Origin: Pseudomonadota bacterium
GTDB taxonomy: Bacteria; Pseudomonadota; Alphaproteobacteria; Rhizobiales; Xanthobacteraceae
Reading direction: 5' to 3'
NCBI GenBank assembly: GCA_023404705.1
Contig: JAEYAU010000083.1
Coordinates: 1-64,000 of the forward strand
Length of the DNA stretch: 64,000 nucleotides
Positions 37,461 through 46,318 of the stretch are shown here, piece after piece (within the stretch, counting starts at the first letter, position 1; the number at the start of each line of letters is the position of its first letter). Below the pieces are notes generated by a model. It was not told where the DNA came from, ran no database searches, and saw nothing but the letters and a program-made list of their open reading frames with translations. The position numbers and the translations under genes were made by a program.

Positions 37461-38183
37461 ATGAGCGAAGCATCATCCCCCATCCTCGCGACCGAGCGCC
37501 TCTCCGCGCGCTACGGCCATGTCGAGGCGCTGCGCGCGACCGACATCCATGTCGGCGCGCGCGAGTTCGTCGCCATTCTCGGCCCGAACGGCGCCGGCAA
37601 GTCGACGCTCATGCGCGCCATCATGGGGCTCGTCGCCAATGCGGGGCAGGTGCGCTTCGAGGGCACGGCGCTGCCGCGCCGCGATCCCGTCGCGGTGGCG
37701 GGCAGGGGCGTGGTGCTCGTGCCCGAAGGCCGCGGCATCTTCGGCACCATGACGGTCGCCGAGAATCTGGAGCTCGGGGCCTATCGTCACGGCCGCAAGG
37801 ACGCGGAGTATGAGCGGCGCGAGACGCGCGTGCTCGGCCTCTTCCCGCGCCTGAAGGAACGCCTGTCACAAAGCGCCGGCTCGCTCTCGGGCGGCGAGCA
37901 GCAGATGCTCGCGGTCGGCCGCGCGCTGATGGCCGAGCCGAAGATCCTGCTGCTCGACGAGCCGTCCCTCGGCCTCGCGCCGCGCGTCACCGAGGAGATT
38001 TTGCACACGCTCGGCGAGCTGAACCAACAGGGCCTCCCCATCATTCTCGTCGAGCAGAAGGCGCCGCTCGCCCTGAAGCTCGCGCACCGTGCTTATCTCC
38101 TCTCGGTCGGCCGCATCGTCGCCGAGATCGACCCGCGCCAGATCAAGTCCCATGACGAACTCGCCCACTACTACTTCGCCTGA
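37461..38183 (+). CDS. livF: Branched-chain-type ABC transporter ATP-binding protein LivF
   Basis: A 240-residue ATPase. Walker A GPNGAGKSTL, signature LSGGEQQML, Walker B ILLLDEPSLGLAP and the final SHDELAHYYF tail are typical of LivF. The third of five transporter genes after the repeat; the start lies 15 bases beyond the repeat. Its end overlaps the permease gene by 32 bases. Confidence 0.92.
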   Translation: MSEASSPILATERLSARYGHVEALRATDIHVGAREFVAILGPNGAGKSTLMRAIMGLVANAGQVRFEGTALPRRDPVAVAGRGVVLVPEGRGIFGTMTVAENLELGAYRHGRKDAEYERRETRVLGLFPRLKERLSQSAGSLSGGEQQMLAVGRALMAEPKILLLDEPSLGLAPRVTEEILHTLGELNQQGLPIILVEQKAPLALKLAHRAYLLSVGRIVAEIDPRQIKSHDELAHYYFA

Positions 38184-39132
38184 GCGCAGCGCCCTCGGCG
38201 CGTTGCTCGGCTGGCTGCCCTGGGCGCTCGCCGTCGGGCTGATCGCCTATGCGTGGCTGAGCGGCGGCTATCTCGTGACCGTGATGAGCTTCGCCCTCAT
38301 CTACGCGATCTTCGTCACCGGCCTGAACGTGTTCATGGGCTTCGCGGGCCAGGTCTCGTTCGGCCAGAACGCCTTCGCGGCGATCGCGGGCTACACCTCG
38401 GCCGTGCTCACCACGACCTACGGCATGGCGCCGCTCCTCGGCTTCCTCATCGGCATGGCGGGCGCGCTCGCGGCCGCGCTGCTGGTCGGCTGGCCGACGT
38501 TGCGCCTCAAGGGTCACTATCTCGCCATGGCGACGCTCGCGGTCGGCCTCATCGTCTACGAGATCGCGGTGCAGTGGCAGTCGGTCACGCAAGGCTATAT
38601 GGGCATCTCGGGCATTCCGCCGCTCGGCATCGGCCGCTTCGAGGTCACCTCCGAGTCCGGCAACATGCTGCTGCTCGCCGCGATCGCCGCGCTGATGATG
38701 TTCGTCGCCTCGCGCATCCGCCGCTCGCGCCTCGGCCGCGCCTTCGTGGCGCTCGCCGGCAGCGAGGAGGCCGCGCGTGCGCTCGGCATCGATGTGGCGC
38801 GCTACAAGCTGATCTCGTTCCTGATCTCGGCCGGCTATGCGGCGCTCGCCGGATGGCTGTTCGTGCACGTGGTCGGCTTCGTCAGCCCCGAAGTCTACGG
38901 CCTGCACATGGTCGTGCTCGCCTTCACGATGCTCTATGTCGGCGGCATCGGCACCATCGTCGGCCCGCTCGTGGGCGCCATCGTGATCAGCCTGCTGCCC
39001 GAGGTGTTCCGCGAGTTCAAGGACTACCAGGACCTCGCCTATGGCGCCGCGCTGATCCTGCTCCTGATCTATGCGCCGCGCGGCATCTCCTCGCTGGCCG
39101 ATCTCGCCTTCCGCAAGCGGGCCGCCTCATGA
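38152..39132 (+). CDS. livM: Branched-chain-type ABC transporter permease LivM
   Basis: A 326-residue inner-membrane permease with about eight to ten helices. Diagnostic blocks are LNVFMGFAGQVSFGQNAFAAIAGY (first part), GWPTLRLKGHYLAMATLA and the YVGGIGTIVGPLVGAI segment. The ATG at 38152 is preferred; it lies inside livF (32-base overlap), so translation is coupled. The last base pairs overlap livG (ATGA). Confidence 0.92.
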   Translation: MTNSPTTTSPERSALGALLGWLPWALAVGLIAYAWLSGGYLVTVMSFALIYAIFVTGLNVFMGFAGQVSFGQNAFAAIAGYTSAVLTTTYGMAPLLGFLIGMAGALAAALLVGWPTLRLKGHYLAMATLAVGLIVYEIAVQWQSVTQGYMGISGIPPLGIGRFEVTSESGNMLLLAAIAALMMFVASRIRRSRLGRAFVALAGSEEAARALGIDVARYKLISFLISAGYAALAGWLFVHVVGFVSPEVYGLHMVVLAFTMLYVGGIGTIVGPLVGAIVISLLPEVFREFKDYQDLAYGAALILLLIYAPRGISSLADLAFRKRAAS

Positions 39133-39914
39133 GCCGGCTGATCGTCGAGAACCTCACCAAGCGCTTCGGCGGCCTCACGGCCGTCGATCAGGTGAGCTTC
39201 GCGGTCCCGGCCGATGGCGTCACGGCCGTGATCGGCCCGAACGGCGCCGGCAAGACCACGCTCTTCAACATGATCTCGGGCTTCCACGAGCCGAGCGCCG
39301 GTCGCGTCCGCTTCGACGGCGAGGAGATCACAAACCTCGCGCCGGAACGCATCGCGGCGCGAGGCCTCGTGCGCACCTTCCAGCTCGTGCAGCTCTTCCC
39401 CGAGCTCACCGCGCTCGAGAACGTGAAGGTCGGCTGCCACCTGCGCACGCGCGGCGGCCTGTTCGCGGCCATCGTTCGTCCCGGCTGGGCGCGCCGCGAG
39501 GAGGCCGAGGTCGAGGGCCGCGCGCGCGAGCTGCTCGACCTGGTCGGTCTGAAAGGGCAGGGCGAGACCCGCGCGGCTGTGCTGCCCTATGGCCAGCAGC
39601 GCCTGCTCGAGATCGCCCGCGCCCTCGCCGCGAGCCCGAAGCTGCTGCTGCTCGACGAGCCCGCCGCCGGCCTCAATGTCGAGGAGTCGAAGCGCCTGTC
39701 GGAGCTGATCCGCCGCATCGCCGCAGGCGGCACCACCGTGCTGCTGATCGAGCACGACATGAACCTGGTGATGAACACCGCGGACTCGGTGGTCGTCCTC
39801 GACTTCGGCCGCAAGATCGCGCACGGCACGCCGGCCGAGGTGCGCACCGATAAGCAGGTGATCGCCGCCTATCTCGGCACCGCCGAAGCCGCGCAGGAGG
39901 GCGCCCATGTCTGA
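39129..39914 (+). CDS. livG: Branched-chain-type ABC transporter ATP-binding protein LivG
   Basis: A 261-residue ATPase. Walker A GPNGAGKTTL, the R-TFQLVQLFPELTALENV block, a LPYGQQRLLEIARAL signature, Walker B LLLLDEPAAGLN and IEHDMNLVM are LivG features. Start overlaps the livM stop by 4 bases; end overlaps livH by 8 bases. Confidence 0.92.
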   Translation: MSRLIVENLTKRFGGLTAVDQVSFAVPADGVTAVIGPNGAGKTTLFNMISGFHEPSAGRVRFDGEEITNLAPERIAARGLVRTFQLVQLFPELTALENVKVGCHLRTRGGLFAAIVRPGWARREEAEVEGRARELLDLVGLKGQGETRAAVLPYGQQRLLEIARALAASPKLLLLDEPAAGLNVEESKRLSELIRRIAAGGTTVLLIEHDMNLVMNTADSVVVLDFGRKIAHGTPAEVRTDKQVIAAYLGTAEAAQEGAHV

Positions 39915-40785
39915 TCCGTCCTACCTGATCCAGATCCTGATCAGCGGCCTCGGCGTCGGCTGCATCTACGGCCTGATCGGGATCGGCTTCTGCGTCATCT
40001 ACAACGCGAGCGGCATCGTCAATTTCGCGCAAGGCGCCTTCGTGATGATGGGCGGCATCGTCACCCATGTGCTGCTGCAGAAGTACGGCGTACCGATGAT
40101 CCTCTCGGCGCTGATCGCCGTCGCGTTCGGCGCGGTGCTCGGCGTCGTCATCGAGCGCCTCGTCGTGCGTCCGCTCTGGGACCGCAACGCTACCATGTTC
40201 GTCATGATCCTGGCGACGCTGGCGGCGCAGATCGTCATCGAGCGCGCGACGCTGATCGCGGTCGGCGACCAGCCGAAGGCGCTGCCGGTGTTCACCGATC
40301 TGCCGCCGCTGCGCATTGCGGGCGTCGCGATCAGCTACCAGTTCCTCTGGATCATCGGCGCCTCGCTCGCCATCGTCGCGGCGCTCGGCGCCTTCTTCCG
40401 CACGACCCGCACTGGCAAGGCCATGCGCGCCTGCGCGATCAACCGCGAGGCCGCCGCACTGCAGGGCATTCCGGTCTCGCGCATGCTCGCGCTCTCCTTC
40501 GCGCTGAGCGCCGGCCTCGGCGCCGTCGCCGGCATTCTGATCACGCCGACGCAGTACACGGCCTTCAATGTCGGCGTGCCTTTCGCGATCTCGGGCTTCA
40601 TCGCGGCGATCGTCGGAGGCTTCGGCCGGCCGTTCGGCGCCTTTGCGGGCGGCATCATGCTGGGCATCGCGCAGTCGCTCGCCATCGTGGCCTTGGGCGC
40701 CGGCTGGAAGAACGTCGCCGCGCTCACAGTGCTGCTGCTGTTCCTCTTCGTCCGGCCTTCGGGCCTGTTCGGCCCTGCCAAATAA
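39907..40785 (+). CDS. livH: Branched-chain-type ABC transporter permease LivH
   Basis: A 292-residue inner-membrane permease with about eight helices; GVGCIYGLIGIGFCVIYNAS and NFAQGAFVMMGG are typical LivH N-terminal blocks, and AAIVGGFGRPFGAFAGGIMLG lies near the end. It begins within livG (8-base overlap) and completes the importer. It is followed by AAGGAG and a cupin gene, 10 bases on. Confidence 0.92.
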   Translation: MSDPSYLIQILISGLGVGCIYGLIGIGFCVIYNASGIVNFAQGAFVMMGGIVTHVLLQKYGVPMILSALIAVAFGAVLGVVIERLVVRPLWDRNATMFVMILATLAAQIVIERATLIAVGDQPKALPVFTDLPPLRIAGVAISYQFLWIIGASLAIVAALGAFFRTTRTGKAMRACAINREAAALQGIPVSRMLALSFALSAGLGAVAGILITPTQYTAFNVGVPFAISGFIAAIVGGFGRPFGAFAGGIMLGIAQSLAIVALGAGWKNVAALTVLLLFLFVRPSGLFGPAK

Positions 40786-40795
40786 GGAGATGCAC

Positions 40796-41140
40796 ATGGA
40801 CGTGCACAAGATCGACTGGAACTCGATTCCCTGGACCTTCGTGCGCGAGGGCGTCGAGCGCAAGGCCTTCTCGGGTGACGACGCCACCGTGGCGCTGCAC
40901 CGCCTGTCGCCCGGTCACGAGCCGCGCCCGCACAGCCATCCGCACGCGCAGATCGCCTACATCATCTCGGGGACTATGCGCTTCCACGTCGGCGACACGT
41001 CGCACGTGGTCGGGCCAGGCGGGCTGCTGTTCATCCCGCCCAACGTCGAGCACTGGGGCGAGGTGATCGGCGACGAGCCGGTCATGAACCTCGACGTGTT
41101 CACGCCCTGCCGCCCGGAATATGCGCCGGCGCCGAAGTAG
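40796..41140 (+). CDS. Small cytoplasmic cupin-domain protein
   Basis: A 114-residue single cupin barrel without signal peptide. Motif 1 has PHSHPHAQIAYIISGTMRF with three histidines and no Glu in the usual place; motif 2 contains PPNVEHWGE. The ATG at 40796 is six bases after AAGGAG; an ATG at 40790 touches that site. It ends the hyu-liv transcription unit, so it probably acts on, or senses, an intermediate of that pathway; no reaction is assigned. Confidence 0.85.
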   Translation: MDVHKIDWNSIPWTFVREGVERKAFSGDDATVALHRLSPGHEPRPHSHPHAQIAYIISGTMRFHVGDTSHVVGPGGLLFIPPNVEHWGEVIGDEPVMNLDVFTPCRPEYAPAPK

Positions 41141-41145
41141 GAACG

Positions 41146-41688
41146 TTACTGCACCGGGAACGGCCGCAGCGCCTCCGGCGTCCTGAACTCCCGCGGGACC
41201 TCGACGTCGGTTGCGGCGCCGCGCATGGCGCCGGCCGGGCGCGGCAGGCCGCTGCGGTCGCTGTAGTCGTGCACGGGCGGAAGCGGCTCGGCACTGTCGC
41301 GGGAGAGTCGCTGCGCGCAATAGACGTCGGCGGCCGTTGCGCCGAGCACGGCCGCGACCGCGAGCCCGACATTCTCGCGCTTGGGATTGTCCGGGTGGAG
41401 ACCGGGCGCCAAGGTCGCGAGGTCGAGCGCATCGCCGCCGACGCGGCCCCAGATCCAGGGCGTCGGATCCTTCGATGCGAGGATGCCGATGCCGGTCGCG
41501 ATCTCGCGCAACCCGTAACCGAAGATCGTCTTCTCCTGGCCCTCCATGCCGAGCCCGCGCGCGAGCTTGCCGGGCGCCAGCACCTCCATCAGCCCGAGGG
41601 CGATCGAGAACAGGCCCAGTCCCTGCGCCATCCCCATTCCCGAGGAATCCGGATGTCCGCGATAGCTCTCCTGAGTCATGTAGCGCAT
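41146..41688 (-). CDS. Membrane protein resembling the N-terminal domain of cyclase/dehydrase proteins
   Basis: A 180-residue protein with three or four hydrophobic helices: LGLFSIALGLMEVLAPGKLA, a GYGLREIATGIGILA segment, WGRVGGDALDLATLA and VGLAVAAVLGATAADVY. This order resembles the membrane part of larger proteins annotated cyclase/dehydrase, but the SRPBCC domain is missing and the C-terminal 50 residues are polar. Function unknown. It is convergent with the cupin gene (5 bases) and 12 bases downstream of an alcohol dehydrogenase gene, so it belongs to that operon. Confidence 0.75.
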   Translation of the reverse strand: MRYMTQESYRGHPDSSGMGMAQGLGLFSIALGLMEVLAPGKLARGLGMEGQEKTIFGYGLREIATGIGILASKDPTPWIWGRVGGDALDLATLAPGLHPDNPKRENVGLAVAAVLGATAADVYCAQRLSRDSAEPLPPVHDYSDRSGLPRPAGAMRGAATDVEVPREFRTPEALRPFPVQ

Positions 41689-41700
41689 CGTTCTTGTCCC

Positions 41701-42870
41701 TTATGGCTTGAGCACGACCTTGACGCAGCCGTCCGCCTTGTCCGCGAAGGTCGCATACATGTCCGGACCTTCTTCGAGAGTTGCCGTGTGCGTGATGACG
41801 AAGGAGGGATCGATCTTCCCGTCTTCGATCAACCGCAACAGATCGTCCGTCCAGCGCCGCACATGAGTCTGCCCCATGCGCCAGGTCAGCCCCTTGTTCA
41901 TCGAGGCGCCGAACGGGATCTTGTCGACGAGGCCGCTGTAGACGCCTGGGATCGACAGCGTGCCGCCCGGCCGGCACACATAGATCATCTCGCGCAGCAC
42001 ATGCGGCCGGTCGCTCTCCGCCATCACGGCCTGCTTGGCGCGGTCCATGATCGAGTCGGGATGCGCCATCGACATGTGGGCTTCGAGGCCGACGCAATCG
42101 ATGCATTTCTCGGGGCCCTTGCCGCCCGTGAGCTCGTTCAGGCGCTCGATCACGCTCTCGGTCTCGAAATTGATCGGGATCGCACCGCCCGCTTTCGCCA
42201 TCGCGAGCCGCTCCGGCAGCCGGTCGATCGCCACCACTTGCTTGGCGCCGAGCAGCAGCGCCGAGCGGATCGCCATCTGGCCGACCGGTCCGGCGCCCCA
42301 AATCGCGACCGTGTCGGTCGGCTCGATGTCGCATTGCACGGCGGCCTGCCAGCCGGTCGGGAAGATGTCGCCGAGGAACAGCACCTTCTCGTCCGCGAGC
42401 CCGTTCACCTTGATGTGGGTGTGGTCCGCGTAGGGGATGCGCACATACTCGGCCTGTCCGCCCGCATAGCCGCCGGTCAGCTCGGTGTAGCCGAAGAAGC
42501 CGCCGGTCTGATGCCCGAACAGCTTCGCCTGCATGTCGCGGTTGCGGTTCGAGACCTCGCAGAGCGAGTAGAAGCCCCTGCGGCACTGCTCGCACTCGCC
42601 GCACGTGATGTTGAACGGGATCACCACGCGGTCGCCGACCTTCAGGTCGCGCACGCCGCGGCCGGTCTCCACGATCTCGCCCATGAATTCGTGGCCGACC
42701 ACGTAGCCGTCATGCATGAAGGGAATGAAGCTGTTGTAGAGATGCAGGTCCGAGCCGCAGATCGCGCAGGTCGTGACCTTGAGGATGGCGTCGCGTTCGT
42801 CCTCGATCCGCGGGTCCGGAACTTCGTCGCAGCGGATGTCGTGCTTGCCGTGCCAGGCCAGTGCTCGCAT
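41701..42870 (-). CDS. Zinc-dependent alcohol dehydrogenase family protein
   Basis: A 389-residue medium-chain dehydrogenase. Catalytic-zinc landmarks are CAICGSDLHLY and GHEFMGEIVETG; the structural-zinc loop is CGECEQCRRGFYSLC; the NAD site is IWGAGPVGQMA. Length and the extended region after residue 240 resemble the glutathione-independent formaldehyde-dehydrogenase-like group. The start at 42870 (MRALAWHGKHD) has GGAG upstream; an open frame continues 90 codons upstream but without conservation-like features. It is followed by the small membrane protein gene. Confidence 0.9.
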   Translation of the reverse strand: MRALAWHGKHDIRCDEVPDPRIEDERDAILKVTTCAICGSDLHLYNSFIPFMHDGYVVGHEFMGEIVETGRGVRDLKVGDRVVIPFNITCGECEQCRRGFYSLCEVSNRNRDMQAKLFGHQTGGFFGYTELTGGYAGGQAEYVRIPYADHTHIKVNGLADEKVLFLGDIFPTGWQAAVQCDIEPTDTVAIWGAGPVGQMAIRSALLLGAKQVVAIDRLPERLAMAKAGGAIPINFETESVIERLNELTGGKGPEKCIDCVGLEAHMSMAHPDSIMDRAKQAVMAESDRPHVLREMIYVCRPGGTLSIPGVYSGLVDKIPFGASMNKGLTWRMGQTHVRRWTDDLLRLIEDGKIDPSFVITHTATLEEGPDMYATFADKADGCVKVVLKP

Positions 42871-43027
42871 GTGGATACTCCAGAGGCGCAAGAACTCGCC
42901 GCGGCCGGCGCAGAGTCCGGTTCGCGACATTTCACCTTCACCCGAAGGTCTTGGATTCGTTCGACAACGCCGCGCTGTTGGTGCTGTTCCTGACGCTGGC
43001 GAAAACTTAACCGCGTCCGCGCCCGCG

Positions 43028-43759
43028 TTACACGGAGAGCAGCGCGTAGGGCGTGCCGCCCGGCTTCTCGATGTGCATCGCGACGTTGTAGACCGGCGCG
43101 CCGCCCGGCGTGCGGCCCTCGTACTTGCCGCGATGCGCATGGCCGTGCACCACGGCGCTCACCTTGAAGCGGTCGATGGTCTCGGCGAGGCGGGAGCAGC
43201 CGAGGAACGGATAGATCTCGAGCGGCTCGCCCTCGACGGTGTCGACCACCGGCGCATAATGCAGCACCACCACGGCGCGCTCGTTCTTCACGGTGCGCAT
43301 CACGTTCTCGAGGCGCATCGCCTCGTTCATCGCCTCGGCCACGAAGGTCTTGATCGCGGACTCGCCGAACGAGCTCAGCATGCGCCGGCCGAAGCCGCCG
43401 GCGAAACCCTTCACGCCCACGAAGGCAACGCCATTGACCTCGCAGGCCTGCCCGTCCAGCAGCGTCAGCCCGGCCTTGCGCAGGATCTCCTTCACCTCGT
43501 CGGCATGGCCGGTCTCGTGGTCGTGATTGCCGAGCACGCCGATCACCGGGATCGTGCAGGCGCGCAGCTCCTCGGCCAGGATCTCGGCCTCCTTCGGCGT
43601 GCCCGTGTCGGTGAGGTCGCCGCACAGCACCAGCGCCTCGGCCTTCTTCGAGACCTCGCTGAACAGCTCGCGCAGGCCGTTCGGCTGGCCCTCCTTCACA
43701 TGCAGGTCGCCGACGCTCGCGAACGTGAAGGCGCCGTCCGTCTTCTCCGTCACCGACAC
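43028..43759 (-). CDS. Calcineurin-like metallophosphoesterase
   Basis: A 243-residue cytoplasmic phosphoesterase with all five metal motifs: Asp18/His20 (GDLH), Asp48 (CGDLTDTG), Asn78-His79-Asp80 (GNHDHETG), His in VVLHYAPV and HGHAHRG. Substrate unknown. Its first 10 bases overlap the end of the nucleotidyltransferase-like gene, so the two are translated together, which suggests a joint task on a nucleotide or nucleotidylated substrate (inference). Confidence 0.9.
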   Translation of the reverse strand: MSVTEKTDGAFTFASVGDLHVKEGQPNGLRELFSEVSKKAEALVLCGDLTDTGTPKEAEILAEELRACTIPVIGVLGNHDHETGHADEVKEILRKAGLTLLDGQACEVNGVAFVGVKGFAGGFGRRMLSSFGESAIKTFVAEAMNEAMRLENVMRTVKNERAVVVLHYAPVVDTVEGEPLEIYPFLGCSRLAETIDRFKVSAVVHGHAHRGKYEGRTPGGAPVYNVAMHIEKPGGTPYALLSV

Positions 43760-44541
43760 TCGTCATCTCCTCCGGTGTCGACGAAGCCCCAGTCCTCGAC
43801 CGCGTGCTGATAGTCGATGCGCGAGAACAGCCGGCCGCGGCAGACTTGGGTCTCGGCCGCCGGGAGGTCGAGCTGCTGGGTGAGCCGGTCGAGCAGCTCG
43901 TCCATCAGCCAGCGCGGCACGTGGTTGCGCTCGCTCGGGTAGGCCCAGCGGAAATTGAGGAGATGCGAGAGCAGCACCTCCCAGTGCCCGTCCATGTGCG
44001 AGAGCAGCCGCCGCCAGTCGATCGCGGCATGCTGCTTGAGGATCACGTGCACGATGTCGGCGCCGTCGTGGCGATGGCGGTTCTGGATGAAGGCCTTGGA
44101 CCAGATCAGCTCGGTCGGTCCGATCATCTGCGCGCTCACGCCGAGCACCTCGAGCGGATGTGCGTGCGTGAACCATTCCTCCTTCACGGGCACGAGCCCG
44201 TTGAGCGAGCCGCTGATCACGTCGACGAAGTCCTCGCCCTTGTGCACCTTGCCGAGCCAGCGCTCGTCCTTGATCGAGACCGTGTGGCCCTGCTGCTGCA
44301 GATGCGCCAGCACGCGCGGGAAGTCGCCGCCGGTCGTGAAGATGTCGAGGTCCTTGGTCGGCCGCCGCACGCCCGTGTAGGCGGCCACCGCGTAGCCGCC
44401 CGCCACCAGGAACGGCAGGCCCACATCGATGAGCTCGCGCAGGACGTCGGCATAGAACGCTTCGGCGTGCGGCGACTTCGCGATCGGCTCTCCGCCGCCG
44501 CCAACGATCGAAGGTGCCGTGGCAAGCATGTGAACAGTCAT
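43750..44541 (-). CDS. Nucleotidyltransferase-fold protein
   Basis: A 263-residue protein with a Pol-beta-type nucleotidyltransferase core: AGGYAVAAYTGVRRPTKDLD, where the GG turn and the Asp-x-Asp pair (KDLDIF) would bind nucleotide and metal. The C-terminal half is helical and Trp/His-rich (HAAIDWRRLLSHMDGHWEV). The start at 44541 (MTVHML) is chosen; an in-frame TTG at 44586 and an ATG at 44529 also exist. It resembles nucleotidyltransferases of the aminoglycoside-adenylyltransferase/AbiEii clan, but no specific family is certain. Overlaps the phosphoesterase gene by 10 bases. Confidence 0.75.
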   Translation of the reverse strand: MTVHMLATAPSIVGGGGEPIAKSPHAEAFYADVLRELIDVGLPFLVAGGYAVAAYTGVRRPTKDLDIFTTGGDFPRVLAHLQQQGHTVSIKDERWLGKVHKGEDFVDVISGSLNGLVPVKEEWFTHAHPLEVLGVSAQMIGPTELIWSKAFIQNRHRHDGADIVHVILKQHAAIDWRRLLSHMDGHWEVLLSHLLNFRWAYPSERNHVPRWLMDELLDRLTQQLDLPAAETQVCRGRLFSRIDYQHAVEDWGFVDTGGDDECR

Positions 44542-44623
44542 GAAATAGGTGTCTCGCGCCGGCCCGAAGGGGCCCGTCTCGGTCAATCGACGGGGCGCGC
44601 AGAAGTTCCGCTTTGGAGCCGTG

Positions 44624-46318
44624 CTAGCGTCGCAGCCGGACGACGTTCCCGGAAGCGCCCGCGAGCGCGTGCCGCACCTTGTCGGCGAGCTCGCCGTCGA
44701 CGAAGGGCTTGCCGATGATCTGGGCTTCGCTCACGCCGGTGAGCGCGGTGCGGTCGGCGAATCCGGTGATGAACAGGATCGGCAGGGTGGGGCGCTTCGC
44801 CTGCACCTGACGCGCGACTTCGGCGCCGCTCATGCCCGGCATCGCGAAGTCGATCAGCATCAGATCGACGTCCGGCTCGCGGTCGAGCAGCTCGAGCGCC
44901 GCGCCGCCGCTGCCGGCCTCCAGCACGCCGTAGCCGAACTCGCGCAGCATGGCGGCCGTCACCTCGCGCACGTCGTTGTCGTCGTCGACCAGGAGGATGG
45001 TGGCGTCGAAGCGCTCCGCGGGTGCGCCCACCGCGGCGGCTGCGCTCTCGCGCTCCGCCGCCGTCTCGGCGCGCGGCAGATAGATGCGGATCGAGGTTCC
45101 GTGCCCGAGCCGCGACTCGATGCGCACGCCGCCGCCCGACTGCTTGGCGAAGCCGAGCACCTGGCTCAAGCCCAGCCCCGAGCCCTTGCCCACCCCCTTG
45201 GTCGTGAAGAACGGCTCGAAGGCTTTGGCGCGCACCTCGTCGGTCATGCCGAGGCCGGTGTCCGAGACGTTGATCTCCACATACTCGCCGGCCGGCGGCT
45301 CTTCCGGATAGAGCGGCGCTTTGAGCGTGACATTGGCGGTGGCGACGCTGAGCGTTCCGCCGATCTGCATCGCGTCGCGCGCATTGATCGCGAGGTTGAG
45401 CACGGCGAGCTCGAGCTGCGTCGGATCGACCAGCGCGGGCCAGACGTCGCGCGAGAGCCGCGTGTCGATCTGGATGCTGCCGCCCATCGTGCTCTGCAGC
45501 AGGTCGCGCATGCCCGCGACCGTCTCGTTGAGGTCCAGCGCCTTCGGCTCCAGCCGCTGACGGCGGGAGAACGAGAGAAGCTGGTCGGTCAGCTTGGCGC
45601 CGCGCTCGGCAGCGGTGCGCATGTAACCGAGCCGGCGCGTCAGCTTGCCATCGATGCCGTAGTCCGCAAGGCCCTTCTCCAGGAACGTGATGTTGCCGAG
45701 CACGACGGTGAGCAGGTTGTTGAAGTCGTGCGCCACGCCCGAGGTGAGCTGGCCGACGGCCTCCAGCCGCTGCATCTGCCGCAGCGTCTTCTCGACTTGC
45801 TCGCGCTCTTCGATCTGCGCCAGCAGCTGCCGGTTCGCGGCCGCGAGCTCGGAGGTACGCTCCTGCACGCGCGACTCCAGCTCTTCGTTGAGCCGTCGGC
45901 ATTCATATTGCCGGCCCCGGCCGCGCAGACCGGTCTGCACCACGCTCACCAGCGTGGTCGGATGGAACGGCCGCTCCAGGAAGCTGACATTGCCGAGCTT
46001 CTCGGTGATCTCCGCCGCGGCCGGATTGCGTTCCAGTCCGCCGCCGTGCCGCGTGAGCACGATGAACGGGAAATCGGACCACGGCGGCTGCGCCGCAACC
46101 CAGCTCACGAGGTCGCGGCTGTCGACACCGTGAAAGGCCTCCTCGGTGACCACGGCGACCTCCGCGCCGCGCACCGTGATCTCATGGATCAGCTCCGGCA
46201 GGTCGAGACAGATGTCGGCATGAATCTGCGCCTCGCGCAGAATGCCCTTCGCGACGATCGCGTCGCGCCCGCGGGGCGCGAGAATCAAGACGCGTTCGGC
46301 TGCGGGGGCAGCGTTCAC
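44624..46318 (-). CDS. Hybrid sensor histidine kinase with terminal receiver
   Basis: A 564-residue soluble hybrid kinase. Residues 1-130 look like a receiver domain without the phosphorylatable Asp pocket (VNAAPAAERVLILAPRG; then PFIVLTRHGGG), followed by a coiled coil (about 140-185), HisKA with His197 in SGVAHDFNNLL, HATPase with NLAINARDAM, DTGLGM and GSGLGLSQV, and a true receiver with Asp490 in LIDFAMPGMSG. No membrane segment, so input is cytoplasmic, probably from the KaiC-like partner. GTG start overlaps the kaiC-like stop by 4 bases (GTGA), giving tight coupling. Confidence 0.9.
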   Translation of the reverse strand: MNAAPAAERVLILAPRGRDAIVAKGILREAQIHADICLDLPELIHEITVRGAEVAVVTEEAFHGVDSRDLVSWVAAQPPWSDFPFIVLTRHGGGLERNPAAAEITEKLGNVSFLERPFHPTTLVSVVQTGLRGRGRQYECRRLNEELESRVQERTSELAAANRQLLAQIEEREQVEKTLRQMQRLEAVGQLTSGVAHDFNNLLTVVLGNITFLEKGLADYGIDGKLTRRLGYMRTAAERGAKLTDQLLSFSRRQRLEPKALDLNETVAGMRDLLQSTMGGSIQIDTRLSRDVWPALVDPTQLELAVLNLAINARDAMQIGGTLSVATANVTLKAPLYPEEPPAGEYVEINVSDTGLGMTDEVRAKAFEPFFTTKGVGKGSGLGLSQVLGFAKQSGGGVRIESRLGHGTSIRIYLPRAETAAERESAAAAVGAPAERFDATILLVDDDNDVREVTAAMLREFGYGVLEAGSGGAALELLDREPDVDLMLIDFAMPGMSGAEVARQVQAKRPTLPILFITGFADRTALTGVSEAQIIGKPFVDGELADKVRHALAGASGNVVRLRR

